NCBI GenBank assembly: GCA_030068145.1
Contig: JAPJBO010000192.1
Coordinates: forward strand, 124,001-188,000
Length of the DNA: 64,000 nt
Direction: 5' to 3'
From: Diplonema papillatum
Lineage: Eukaryota; Euglenozoa; Diplonemea; Diplonemida; Diplonemidae
Of the stretch, positions 30,564 through 38,553 are shown piece by piece. The notes beneath the pieces are model-generated. The model ran no database searches and was not told the origin of the DNA. It saw nothing but the letters and a program-made list of their open reading frames with translations. Every line of letters begins with the position of its first letter. Position 1 is the first letter of the stretch. A program made the position numbers and the translations under genes.

Positions 30564-30571
30564 GAGACCAC
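29399..30571 (-). CDS. Tyrosine recombinase (element 1)
   Basis: The frame is open for 390 codons, beginning inside gag. The gag-free part starts at about 30340, and the second element begins equivalently at 41456. Catalytic residues of the tyrosine recombinase fold are all visible: Arg in GAARVDDVLTRK, His-x-x-Arg in GHSLRRG, His in SRHTT and Tyr in ALMRYL. The N-terminal part (RTANAYVADALALSTRRGI...) is the core-binding helix bundle. It would join circular cDNA to the genome, probably at the 15-bp core sequences. It lies in the -1 frame relative to gag and has no ATG at the expected start. Confidence 0.9.
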   Translation of the reverse strand: MVSCRQPPAPASARGRVSSVSTERLPGSTESRGAARLEAAQEAQPEAPHPTLGRSSSPRRSPGPSADERNQEQGQAVDAVNRFPPPVSGRCGRPLLSEPPLSPGERNRLVRTANAYVADALALSTRRGIHSVYRRFLEFRRHWDAEADSQLDVPTALVLFVTRLLSRGDICAASAVQYVVNVQSAEKRLGRPVDSQLVRDFVRSLKRAGAMKPSKQAVPVTKDELHLAVALEADPRVRVALALAWQGAARVDDVLTRKAEHVTESAGFWAVNWVGSKSDPFRLGQVTGVILPPAQDQELRTLLSQTPPGRLLFPDLPFRRVVTALKRANISLSGHSLRRGALFHLLRSGIDLKVIQSVSRHTTLSALMRYLPEAEVPLVRNTARASASLL

Positions 30572-31833
30572 CCGGCTTTCAGAGCCGTCTTCAGGACCAT
30601 CATCCGGTGGATGGTGTCCCTTCCCAGCTGGACGAGGGCGTCTGGGTCGGTGGTGTCGTCCATCAGTCGCATGATGGTGGTGACGTGGTTGGTGAGATGT
30701 TGGGCGTCGTTGGCGACGCTCGGGATGGCATCGAGGATGTCGGCGAAAAAGTCGCGGATGTGCACCAGGGCCAGCGACTTCTCGATGGGGCTGAGGCCGA
30801 CCCAGAGCTGGGGGTCGAGGAGCTCTGGCCCGGGGGAGAGGAGCGTGGGGGAGCCTTGGACCGACCCGCCCTCCCCCAGCGAAGGCGGGCCCTCCGGAAA
30901 ATCCGGAAGGGGTTGTGAAGACCCAGCGTAGGGCTGGGGGGGCTCGGCGCGGGGCTGGTAGAGCTCAGCGTACGGATGGTGTCGGTACACTGGCGGCGCG
31001 GCGTCCTCGATGGCCCGCAAGAGGCCGCAGGAGGAGCCCGGCAGCAGGACAGCCCGGGGTAACCGAGAGACGTCGATAAGAGGCGGAGGTGGCGGGAGCT
31101 GGCCTGCGAGCGGCCCCTGACGGGGCGCTGGGCAGGGACAGGAGTCCAGCGGCGTGGCCGCGGCGGCGGGGAAGGACCCAACGGGCATCGCTACCGGCGG
31201 AGGCGCGGGGCAACCAGGAGGCGCGTCGCGTGCGGGGTGAGTCGTCGCCGCGGGGACAGGCTCAGGCCGCGGCGAGTCGCGCGTCGGGAGAGCCGCCATC
31301 ACCAATTCGGTGAGGCGCTCGACCTGCCGCTGCAGGCGGTCCATGCGGTCTGAGTCGCCGCCCCGGCTGCCCTCGGTGGAGCCGCAGTCCCTGAGGTCGC
31401 CATCACCCGGGTCGTCGCTCTCAGCGAACGAAACGCGGCGCGCCGCCGGCGGAGATAGGGCCGCGGTAGAGTCGGTGGGGGTGGCGGGGAGCGGCATGTG
31501 CCCCGGCGTCTGTGGCGGGGGCGCGGCCTTCGGGGACGAGCGCAACAGGTCTGCGAACTCGCCCTCGGTGGCGGAAGGCGCCGACGCGACTGCGAGCCAC
31601 GCCAGTACCCACTGGGCGACGCCCTCCGGGGGGGCCTCCTCGTCGGTGTAGCCCAAGGCGCCCAGGAGGCGCCTCAGCCCGGCTTCCGCGGTGCCCTCGA
31701 CCTCGCGGGCGACCTTCAACACCGTCGAGAGACGGCGGTTGTTCGCGGTGAAGGAAAAAAGGGACGGGACATCAGTCCCGACCACCCTCTTCACCCAACT
31801 CACCGCGCCCGACCTGTCGAGTTGCTTCGGCAT
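30340..31833 (-). CDS. Gag-like protein (element 1)
   Basis: 497 residues from ATG 31833, only 5 bases inside the 15-bp core. The N-terminus MPKQLDRSGAVSWVKRVVG and a helical ~90-residue domain are shared with element 2. A short coiled-coil (DRMDRLQRQVERLTELVMAA) follows, then Pro-rich linkers, then a second helical domain (PIEKSLALVHIRDFFADILDA...). The C-terminus is basic (KPPRKRSPRPRTRH) and probably binds nucleic acid. No zinc knuckle was seen. The capsid-like role is inferred from position and from its partner genes. Confidence 0.75.
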   Translation of the reverse strand: MPKQLDRSGAVSWVKRVVGTDVPSLFSFTANNRRLSTVLKVAREVEGTAEAGLRRLLGALGYTDEEAPPEGVAQWVLAWLAVASAPSATEGEFADLLRSSPKAAPPPQTPGHMPLPATPTDSTAALSPPAARRVSFAESDDPGDGDLRDCGSTEGSRGGDSDRMDRLQRQVERLTELVMAALPTRDSPRPEPVPAATTHPARDAPPGCPAPPPVAMPVGSFPAAAATPLDSCPCPAPRQGPLAGQLPPPPPLIDVSRLPRAVLLPGSSCGLLRAIEDAAPPVYRHHPYAELYQPRAEPPQPYAGSSQPLPDFPEGPPSLGEGGSVQGSPTLLSPGPELLDPQLWVGLSPIEKSLALVHIRDFFADILDAIPSVANDAQHLTNHVTTIMRLMDDTTDPDALVQLGRDTIHRMMVLKTALKAGWSLAGSLQHRHQHEAGFPPFLRSVFQALQKAEEQPASKPPRKRSPRPRTRHSGEALPPDAPQAPQRTNATRSKAKQ

Positions 31834-31974
31834 TTTTGTTGAACGCTTACGCCCGCCACTAAACCCAGGGTTACCTGTGTTTCGTGTGGGCTACAGCACA
31901 TTTACCTCCTTTGATCTATCGCAACTGGCAGTCTCCTCAAGCATTTCCTACAAAGCAGGTGCTTATACAAAAAA

Positions 31975-32483
31975 AAAAAAAACAGGCTTGCTGAAACGAC
32001 CTTCGGCGTGATATGACTTCGTGTCGACGTGTCGGACTGGTCAGTTTTTACTTCATGGCGGCCGCGCGGAACTCTGGTGGCTGTAGCGCGGGCTGGCCCT
32101 TGTTTCGCTTCTCTTTTCTTTGCGATGCGAGGTCTTTCATTTTGAGAACCCTTTTCTGCAGGAAGATTCTTGTGACACCTCGAGGCGGCTTTAGGCCACG
32201 ATGGAGGACATTTTCCATTCTCCTGAATTGGGACGTAGACCGAGAAATGCAGAATCGATGATCCGGGCTCTTTGTCAGTTCCAGCAGATGAAGGTTTCGG
32301 TGCACTGTGAGCGACATGCCGTTTTTCGCGTTTTTCTGCGACAAGGGCCAGATGTTCGAGATTACCTACTCTGGCAGGGCGCATGTAGCAAGAAATGTGA
32401 AAACGGGTTTTCGTGCCATTTCTTTTTCGCGCTCGAGGTGGCCCCGAGCCCCAGAGTCTGCAGACCCATATATAAATCACTGT
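31975..32483. other. Spacer between element 1 and the large ankyrin gene
   Basis: Starts with a run of A (31971-31982) abutting the element end. Overlapping frames occur on both strands; a plus-strand frame at 32307-32555 (starting MSDMPFFAFFCDKGQMFEIT) is unassigned. Confidence 0.4.
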
Positions 32484-35087
32484 TTAGTAAGGCGAATAGA
32501 AAACGTCGCGGAAATTCGGCATCATGTCCATCCGCAAACGCATGGAATCCCATGATTCCATACGCCACGTAGTGGTCCAGGGAATGCCGACAAAGGATTT
32601 GCGATTTCGATCTTTAGCAGAGGCAGCTATCACTGCTTTCACGCAGTAACCATACTTGCTTGCAATAAATATTGCGGTGACTCCGGCGTTGTCTGCAGCA
32701 CCCACGTCGGCACCAGCTGCCAACAGATCACGTACCAGTTTTTCGCTATCATACCAAACTGCAACCATGAGGACGGTGACACCATCCTTGTCTGCTGCAT
32801 TGACGTTGGCACCCCACTCTATCAGTGTCATGACCACATGGTGCCTGCCACCTATCTTGGCTGCAAGCAAGCAGGGTGTGTTACCATACGAGTCTCTCGA
32901 TTCGATGGCACCGGCTTCCAGCAGCAGCTTCATGCTGCGTTCATCACCCATCAAAATGGTACTCATGAGTGCGGTGCAACCGCATTTGACCGTTTCTCGA
33001 ACATTCACGTTTGCACCGACCTGCACCAATCGTTCCAACTGGCTGCGGCTGCCGCGCCAAACTGCGCACCAAAGCGCGCTACCATGAGGCCCTGCAGCAT
33101 TGAATGTGACACCTTTGTCCAGCAGTGCTTCCACAACGCTTGGCAAGTTCTTCCAGATAGCAAGCATCAGTGCTGTGCAACCGCTTCCATCTGCAGCGTC
33201 GACGTTTGCACCAGCCGTGATCAGTACTATCGCAATCTTCTCGTTGAGCTTCTTAATGGCAATGATTAAAGGGGGCTCGCGGTTGTAACCCGGAGCACTC
33301 ACCTCGGCACCGGCTTTCACCAGATCTTCCACAATGCATTCATAGTTACCAGAGACTGCAAGGCTGAGTGGGGTGCTACCGAGATTATTCGCAGCATTGA
33401 CGTCAGCAAGGGCAGCTATCAACCTCTTCGCGGTGCTTCTGTGGCGATTCTGAACTGCAAGCACGAGTGCAGTAGAACCGAGTCTCCCTACAGCATTGAC
33501 GTCGGCACCTTTCTTTAACAGTATTTCCACGAAGTATTCGCAACCATTTTGGCTTGCGAAGCGGAGTGCAGCGCCATTCGCAGCATTAACGGCTGCACCG
33601 GCCTCCAGCAGCTTCTTCAGGATACACTCGTGTTCGTACGCACATGTACAGCTCAGTGCGGTAAAGCCGTCCTCGTCCACAACATTGAGGTCGGCACCAC
33701 GGGCTATCAATACTTCCGAGATGCGAATGTAGCCCATTGTACATGCGTGTATGAGTGCTGTGTCCCCGGTTTTGCGAGTTGCATTGACTTCTGCCTTGGC
33801 GTCCAGCAAAAGCTCCACCATGCTTGGGAGTCCAAGGTGAACCGCAAGGATGAGAGCAGTGGACCCGTCGCAGGTCGCAGCCTCGACTTCGGCCTTGGCA
33901 CTCAGCAGTACTCGTACAACGTCTTCATGACCTCTGGCACATGCTGCATGGAGTGCGGTGCACAAAGTGTCGGAGCATGCAGCATCGACGTTGGCACCGG
34001 CATCTATCAAATCCTTGACGATGCTCAGGTGCCCGTTCTGCGCTGCGCTGATGAGTGCGGTTTCCTCGTCGTTAGTCGCAGCATTGACGTCGGCGCCGGC
34101 ATCTATCAAATCCATGACGATGCTCAGGTGCCCGTTCTGCGCTGCTCTAAAAAGTGCGGTTTCGTTGTGGCTATTCGCAGCGTCGACCTTGGCGTCGGCA
34201 TCTATCAAATCCATGACGATGCTCAGGTGCCCGTTCTGCGCTGCTCTAATGAGTGCGGTGTCCCCGTGGCTAGTCACAGCATTGACCAAAACGCAGTGTG
34301 CACACTTCGTGTCGACGTTGCAGCAGGTGCAACCCGTCTGTTCCGCCGCCGCGGGGCCGACAAACCTTCGACTACCCACCAGTGCCTTGACCACGTTTCC
34401 GTAGCCCTTCTCACTCGCGGCAATGAGCGCGGTGCAGTTGTCGTTGCCGAATCTCGCATTTGTGTCAGCACCGGCTCTCACCAAAAATTCGACGATCTCT
34501 GGGCAATTCGTCAGACTCGCGGCAACGATTGCGGTCCTGCCGTCTTTCGGTTGCGCATTGACTGTTTCGACTAATACATTTCTCCGAGCTGCCTCCCAGG
34601 TTAGTGCTTGCACTATGCTTAGTGACTGATGCCAGCTCGCAAAGATGAGAGCAGTAACGCCTTGACTGCAGCAAATGGTAAAATTAGCACCAGCACGTAA
34701 CAGCATGTTCACAATGCCGTCAGCGCATAGCTTGACTGCATGCATTAGTGCGGTTGCCCCGAAGCGGTTCATCGTGTCGACGGACGCATCGGCCGCCAAC
34801 AGCTGCTCCACAACGGCTTCGTGGCCGAAATGACATGCATAAATCAGTGCAGTGTCACCGTCTTCTGCTTGTACAGAATTGACGTTGGCACCGGCCTTCG
34901 TCAGCTCTGCCACAACGGCTTCGTGGCCCATGCTACTTGCAAGCATGAGAGCTGTTGCCCCGAACTTGTTCGTGCCGTCGATACTGGCGACACCGCCTGT
35001 CCGCAGCAGCTCCTTGACGATCTCTGCTTCACCTCGGTAGGCCGCGAGTATCAGCTCTGACGCTTCCAACGTCACTTCTTTCGGCAT
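32484..35087 (-). CDS. Large ankyrin-repeat protein
   Basis: 867 residues from ATG 35087 (MPKEVTLEASELILAAYRG). The frame stays open upstream to 35282, but that part lies in a relic transposon, so the internal ATG is preferred. About 24 ankyrin repeats fill the protein, for example FGATALMLASSMGHEAVVAE and ETALFRAAQNGHLSIVMDLI. An odd insertion rich in Cys/His (GCTCCNVDTKCAHCVLV) interrupts one repeat near the middle. The C-terminal 60 residues are not ankyrin and end MMPNFRDVFYSPY; a related tail occurs in the fragments at 54.2 and 59.8 kb. It is presumably a protein-binding scaffold. It is intact, and flanked on both sides by YR-element sequence. Confidence 0.85.
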   Translation of the reverse strand: MPKEVTLEASELILAAYRGEAEIVKELLRTGGVASIDGTNKFGATALMLASSMGHEAVVAELTKAGANVNSVQAEDGDTALIYACHFGHEAVVEQLLAADASVDTMNRFGATALMHAVKLCADGIVNMLLRAGANFTICCSQGVTALIFASWHQSLSIVQALTWEAARRNVLVETVNAQPKDGRTAIVAASLTNCPEIVEFLVRAGADTNARFGNDNCTALIAASEKGYGNVVKALVGSRRFVGPAAAEQTGCTCCNVDTKCAHCVLVNAVTSHGDTALIRAAQNGHLSIVMDLIDADAKVDAANSHNETALFRAAQNGHLSIVMDLIDAGADVNAATNDEETALISAAQNGHLSIVKDLIDAGANVDAACSDTLCTALHAACARGHEDVVRVLLSAKAEVEAATCDGSTALILAVHLGLPSMVELLLDAKAEVNATRKTGDTALIHACTMGYIRISEVLIARGADLNVVDEDGFTALSCTCAYEHECILKKLLEAGAAVNAANGAALRFASQNGCEYFVEILLKKGADVNAVGRLGSTALVLAVQNRHRSTAKRLIAALADVNAANNLGSTPLSLAVSGNYECIVEDLVKAGAEVSAPGYNREPPLIIAIKKLNEKIAIVLITAGANVDAADGSGCTALMLAIWKNLPSVVEALLDKGVTFNAAGPHGSALWCAVWRGSRSQLERLVQVGANVNVRETVKCGCTALMSTILMGDERSMKLLLEAGAIESRDSYGNTPCLLAAKIGGRHHVVMTLIEWGANVNAADKDGVTVLMVAVWYDSEKLVRDLLAAGADVGAADNAGVTAIFIASKYGYCVKAVIAASAKDRNRKSFVGIPWTTTWRMESWDSMRLRMDMMPNFRDVFYSPY

Positions 35088-35204
35088 AGTACTCCTGTGT
35101 GAAGATAGGCGACCATGAAACACACGGTATAACGTCAACTCTGGTTGGTCAAGTCGTTTTAAGGTTGACCAGTATTGTAAACACTCGACGTAGCTGCTTT
35201 GACT

Positions 35205-35540
35205 CCGAATGGAGGGGAGGAAATATGGAGGTAGAGGCAATACAATACAAACATCATCTGGTTTGTTCTTCGCATACACCATCCAGGACCCCCAGGGACC
35301 ACGCAGTGGCTTTTCAGGTGGTCAAACCAGGATGAAAGAAGCGAGAGACTTCCTTCGGTGGCCACGCTTCAGGTGTTTTGTTCTTCGCTTACACGTAGTT
35401 CGGCAGTTACAGCACCTGGGATCCCTTCGGTTCTTTGTCTGGCAGCATCGTTGAGCATTTATTCCAAGCTGGCGCTTATGGAATTTTGTGCTTACTCTGA
35501 AGGAGGCTAGAGGAGGAGAAACAATACAACTACAATGGTG
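35205..35540 (-). mobile_element. Old relic of the YR element next to the ankyrin gene start
   Basis: In order on the plus strand: a diverged right repeat (gaggcaatacaatacaa), a changed core (gttcttcgcatacac), a scrap of body (caggacccccagggaccacgcagtgg, as at 27607), a second changed core near 35380, a diverged left repeat (gttacagcacc...gtctggcagc...gagcattt) and another right repeat ending caatacaactacaatgg at 35535. The body is reduced to under 100 bp. It sits just upstream of the 867-residue ankyrin gene. Confidence 0.7.
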
Positions 35541-35829
35541 TGGTCGGTATAGCCAGGGGGAACTACGGGGAACTGACCTAGGGGTGTCTTTTTTTTTTGT
35601 AGTGAATTTTTTCAAACGCCACGCACCGGCGCTTTGGAGTGAGCAAAACGGTTCCTCTTGGGCTTTCCACAGAAGGGCCAAGCCTTTTGAAAAATGGAGC
35701 CTTCGGGGTGTCGGGGGTCGTGCTTTCGTGACGCCGTGGCGTGAAGGATTCGTTGGAATGTAGACTCGAACGCTATCGTAGGACTCACAGAAGTCGGTTG
35801 GCTCACGCTTGCAGGAACCTAAGTAAAGC
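35541..35829. other. No recognised feature
   Basis: Includes the string gggggaactacggggaact, also present near 43103 beside element 2. Otherwise featureless. Confidence 0.4.
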
Positions 35830-36970
35830 TCGCTACCGGGCCCCCTTCAACGTTCCCCAAGAGGACTGGAGGAGAAGCTCAGTTGCTACCATTGCGCGCT
35901 TGTACTGGTCCTTGAAAATAATCGCGTTATCGTGACGGATGGCAGAGGCCTGACCGATCGAGATCTGCAGGATATCTTGGACAGCCCACAGATAAAATTG
36001 GCAGCACGCAATCAAGAGTCCGGTGATAGACGAAAGGATGTGCTTGAGTCCAACTTGTGTCTGCATGGAAGGGAAGCTGATAAGAAGTTACTTCTTCTTG
36101 ATAAACTGCATGCCCTCACCCGAAGCATGCCATTCAAGGCTAATGTTGTTGTGGGCAAGATCTCTGGAACAGAAGGATGCAGAGCCCGAAGAACCCAAGG
36201 CTTTGCCGTGTCCGAAGTCTCCCTCTCGCCAGCGAAAGAAGCAAACAAGCCAGAGCCTCTCCTTCCGACACTCCAATCCCTCTTGGGTTTGGGCAAGAAG
36301 GTGATCCGCAACCACGCGTTTGCATCAGCTCTTCTGCTCTGGGAGAAACCGGAAGCTCTCCGGAGATAGTACCTGCATTCCAACTCGTCCTCTTGGGAAA
36401 GGCCAGTCGACGGCTGTATGCAAGTGGGCGGAAGTCCTGTTCCGTAGCATTGAACACCGCCCATCTCGCCGCACGCTCCGCCCTTCCACCTCCGTAAGTC
36501 GGCCAAAGATCCATCCCCCACGCCTCGCCGCTGAACTCGTGCCGTCGTCAGCTGTGTCTCGAGCACTTCAATCGTCTCCGTACCACCACGGAAGACCGGC
36601 CTTTCCAGTTTCCTGTCTGGCAGAAGCGGTCCGTCGCCGTTTCGCTCCCAGCGCATCCCCGACAGTTTTTAAAAGTTTTGAGAGTACCCTCGCACGCATT
36701 CTCAACGGTGTCCCGTCCGTCGTCGCCAAGACACTGCCCGGAAGATCCAATGTGGTGCACACTTCAAAGACGGCGAGCTCCGCCATCGAGACGTCACCCG
36801 CCACCGACCAGCACATCCCATCCAGCCAATACTGCAGCGCCCGGATCCACCTCTCTCTTCCGACCGCCGCGAAGGTCTCCGGTCCCGCGATCGCTTCGAA
36901 ACCCGGCCGGCGCGGGGCCTCTGATAGAACATTTCCTGCTCTCCTTACCACAGCTGATCCTGTCACTACC
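35830..36970 (-). pseudogene. Possible decayed retroelement frames
   Basis: Two main minus-strand frames (36966-36568 and 36656-36012) carry protein-like stretches: RWIRALQYWLDGMC, then MAELAVFEVCTTLDLP and a Lys/Arg-rich helix; and AWLRITFLPKPKRDW, which resembles the FLPKP block ahead of LINE reverse transcriptases. They are in different frames and no palm motif follows. The family is unproven. Confidence 0.3.
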
Positions 36971-37099
36971 TGTCAAACCGTGACTCCCAGTCTGTCCTTC
37001 CTTCTCATCCTATTCCTTCCTCTTCGGGGCACGCATAGCACATGGCCGCTCCGTAATACTGCACCTTTGTAGCTCTTCCGCCCCACCTTAGGCCTAGGC

Positions 37100-37185
37100 T
37101 GGCTGCATACGTGCATACGTATGCGTGTGCAGATTTGAAAATATGCATACGCATACGGCTGCATACGTATGCATATGTGGGGCTG
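37100..37185. repeat. Cluster of GCATAC/GTATGC palindromic motifs (left)
   Basis: At least seven copies of gcatac or its complement gtatgc, several forming gcatacgtatgc. A second cluster is at 37765-37866. Confidence 0.8.
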
Positions 37186-37249
37186 TGTGAGGCCAGCCCG
37201 GCCTTCTGGCTGCTGCATGACGGGCCTATGAGTGCGACGGTGGAGTCCA

Positions 37250-37345
37250 GAGCCCCAGAAACTGGAGTTAAAGCTGGAGTTGAAAAAGCGGGTGTCACAC
37301 GCTTTTTAGGTGTGACCCTTTTTGACTGCAGTTTCTGAGGCTGGA
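37250..37345. repeat. Nested small inverted repeats
   Basis: The string aaaaagcg...cgcttttt (8-bp arms around ggtgtcaca) lies inside a wider pair agaaactg/cagtttct. A GTGTCACAC / GGTGTGACC echo follows. Confidence 0.6.
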
Positions 37346-37502
37346 CCTCACCGTGTAACAATGCAATGTACTAGACTACGAGGTAGAAAGCAGGTCGATG
37401 AGGATGCGTGCCACGGTCAATGTCTGCCTCGCTTTTTCCCCGACGACGTCGAACGCCAGCTCGAAGCACTGAACGAGCATGCTTCATGGCGCACGACAGC
37501 CT

Positions 37503-37561
37503 ACAACGGGCTGGCGGAAAAGGCCGCACCACGTGGGCGGGCCTTTCCGCCAGCCCGTTGC
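37503..37561. repeat. Long near-perfect hairpin, 23-bp arms
   Basis: Arms caacgggctggcggaaaaggcc and its complement (ggcctttccgccagcccgttg with one slip) surround a loop of about 10 bases with cacgtg at its centre. It lies midway between the two GCATAC clusters. Confidence 0.85.
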
Positions 37562-37764
37562 TCAGCAGATCCTGAGACAACCAGCTTCGGCTGCCTCATC
37601 GGAGCGCGGCGTCGGCATACGGGAGCGAACACACTTGTCCGTGTACCCCGGGTTGCGGCGGACATAGGTTCCGTCGACACTCACGAAACTCTGCTTTTAA
37701 GTATCCTTTTCGACTTCCCCTTCGTCCTGGACGAAGGAGGTGCATTGCTAGAGAAGTCACAGCC

Positions 37765-37870
37765 ATATGCATAGCCGTATGCATAAGTATGCATAGCCGT
37801 ATGCAGCGCCGTATGCGTATGCGTATGCAGGTTTGGGTGCATACGCGTATGCAGCCGTATGCAGCCATAG
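37765..37870. repeat. Cluster of GCATAC/GTATGC palindromic motifs (right)
   Basis: About a dozen gtatgc/gcatac hexamers, often as gccgtatgca. It mirrors the cluster at 37100-37185. Confidence 0.8.
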
Positions 37871-38553
37871 CCTTAGGCAGGGCCGACTGCAGAAAGTGGT
37901 CGCCACAAAGGAATTACCCCCCGAAATTCACCGATTTTGGCCTGAACCGGGTGGCTTGTCTCCTGGGGTCTTTGATCTTGCTACGAATTACCCGCAATGG
38001 TCCTTATTTTGTGACGAAAAAGTGCAAAGTAGCTTAGAAATGCTCTCCAGGACCCAAGGCTGCATCTCTGAAGCACAGCAAAAATACTCGAGGGACTGCC
38101 TTGTGCTCATTTCGAAGGAGGCTAGAGGGGGAGAAAACAATACAACTACAAAGTGGGTCTTTTTTGTTGAACGCTTACGCATCAGGACCCCCAGGGACCA
38201 CGCAGTGGCACACCAAATCTGAGGGCGGAGCAAGATCCTCTGCATGAGGCGACCAGACACTCTCTGGCGTGTCGCTCACTAGGGCCAGCACCCCGCGGGT
38301 GTATGGGTCGGCCCTTTGCGCATCGGTCGGAACCCACTCGGCACTGATGACGAGGCCGGCAGCCCGTGCGGCGTCGAATATCCTCGTCAAAAGGACATTG
38401 GCCGCGAAATTCTTCGAGTGTCCCTTGTTGAGACAATGGACCGCCGGGAGGTTGTCTACCATGAGCCTTACGCGGACGTTCGAATGGAAACTGGCGGTCA
38501 TCCGATGCCCCGAAGGACTGCACAGAGTTCCTTCAAAAAGATGTGGGTGTAAC

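Larger units (their letters stand above)
27288..31974 (-). mobile_element. Complete YR retrotransposon with split direct repeats (element 1)
   Basis: In element sense (minus) the order is left repeat L1 (31974-31838), gag, tyrosine recombinase, RT-RNase H, then R1 (27605-27505), L2 (27508-27374) and R2 (27388-27288). Each L ends and each R begins with the same 15-bp core (plus-strand gttgaacgcttacgc at 31838, 27591 and 27374). This L-body-R-L-R arrangement is the split-direct-repeat form known from PAT-like and Ngaro/VIPER-like members of the DIRS order. Unlike PAT elements, no methyltransferase follows the RNase H. All three frames are open, so the copy is structurally intact at about 4.7 kb. 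Confidence 0.9.

Noticed and set aside
35830..36970. Complete LINE
   Set aside because: Only an FLPKP-like block and helical stretches in different frames; no palm motifs found.
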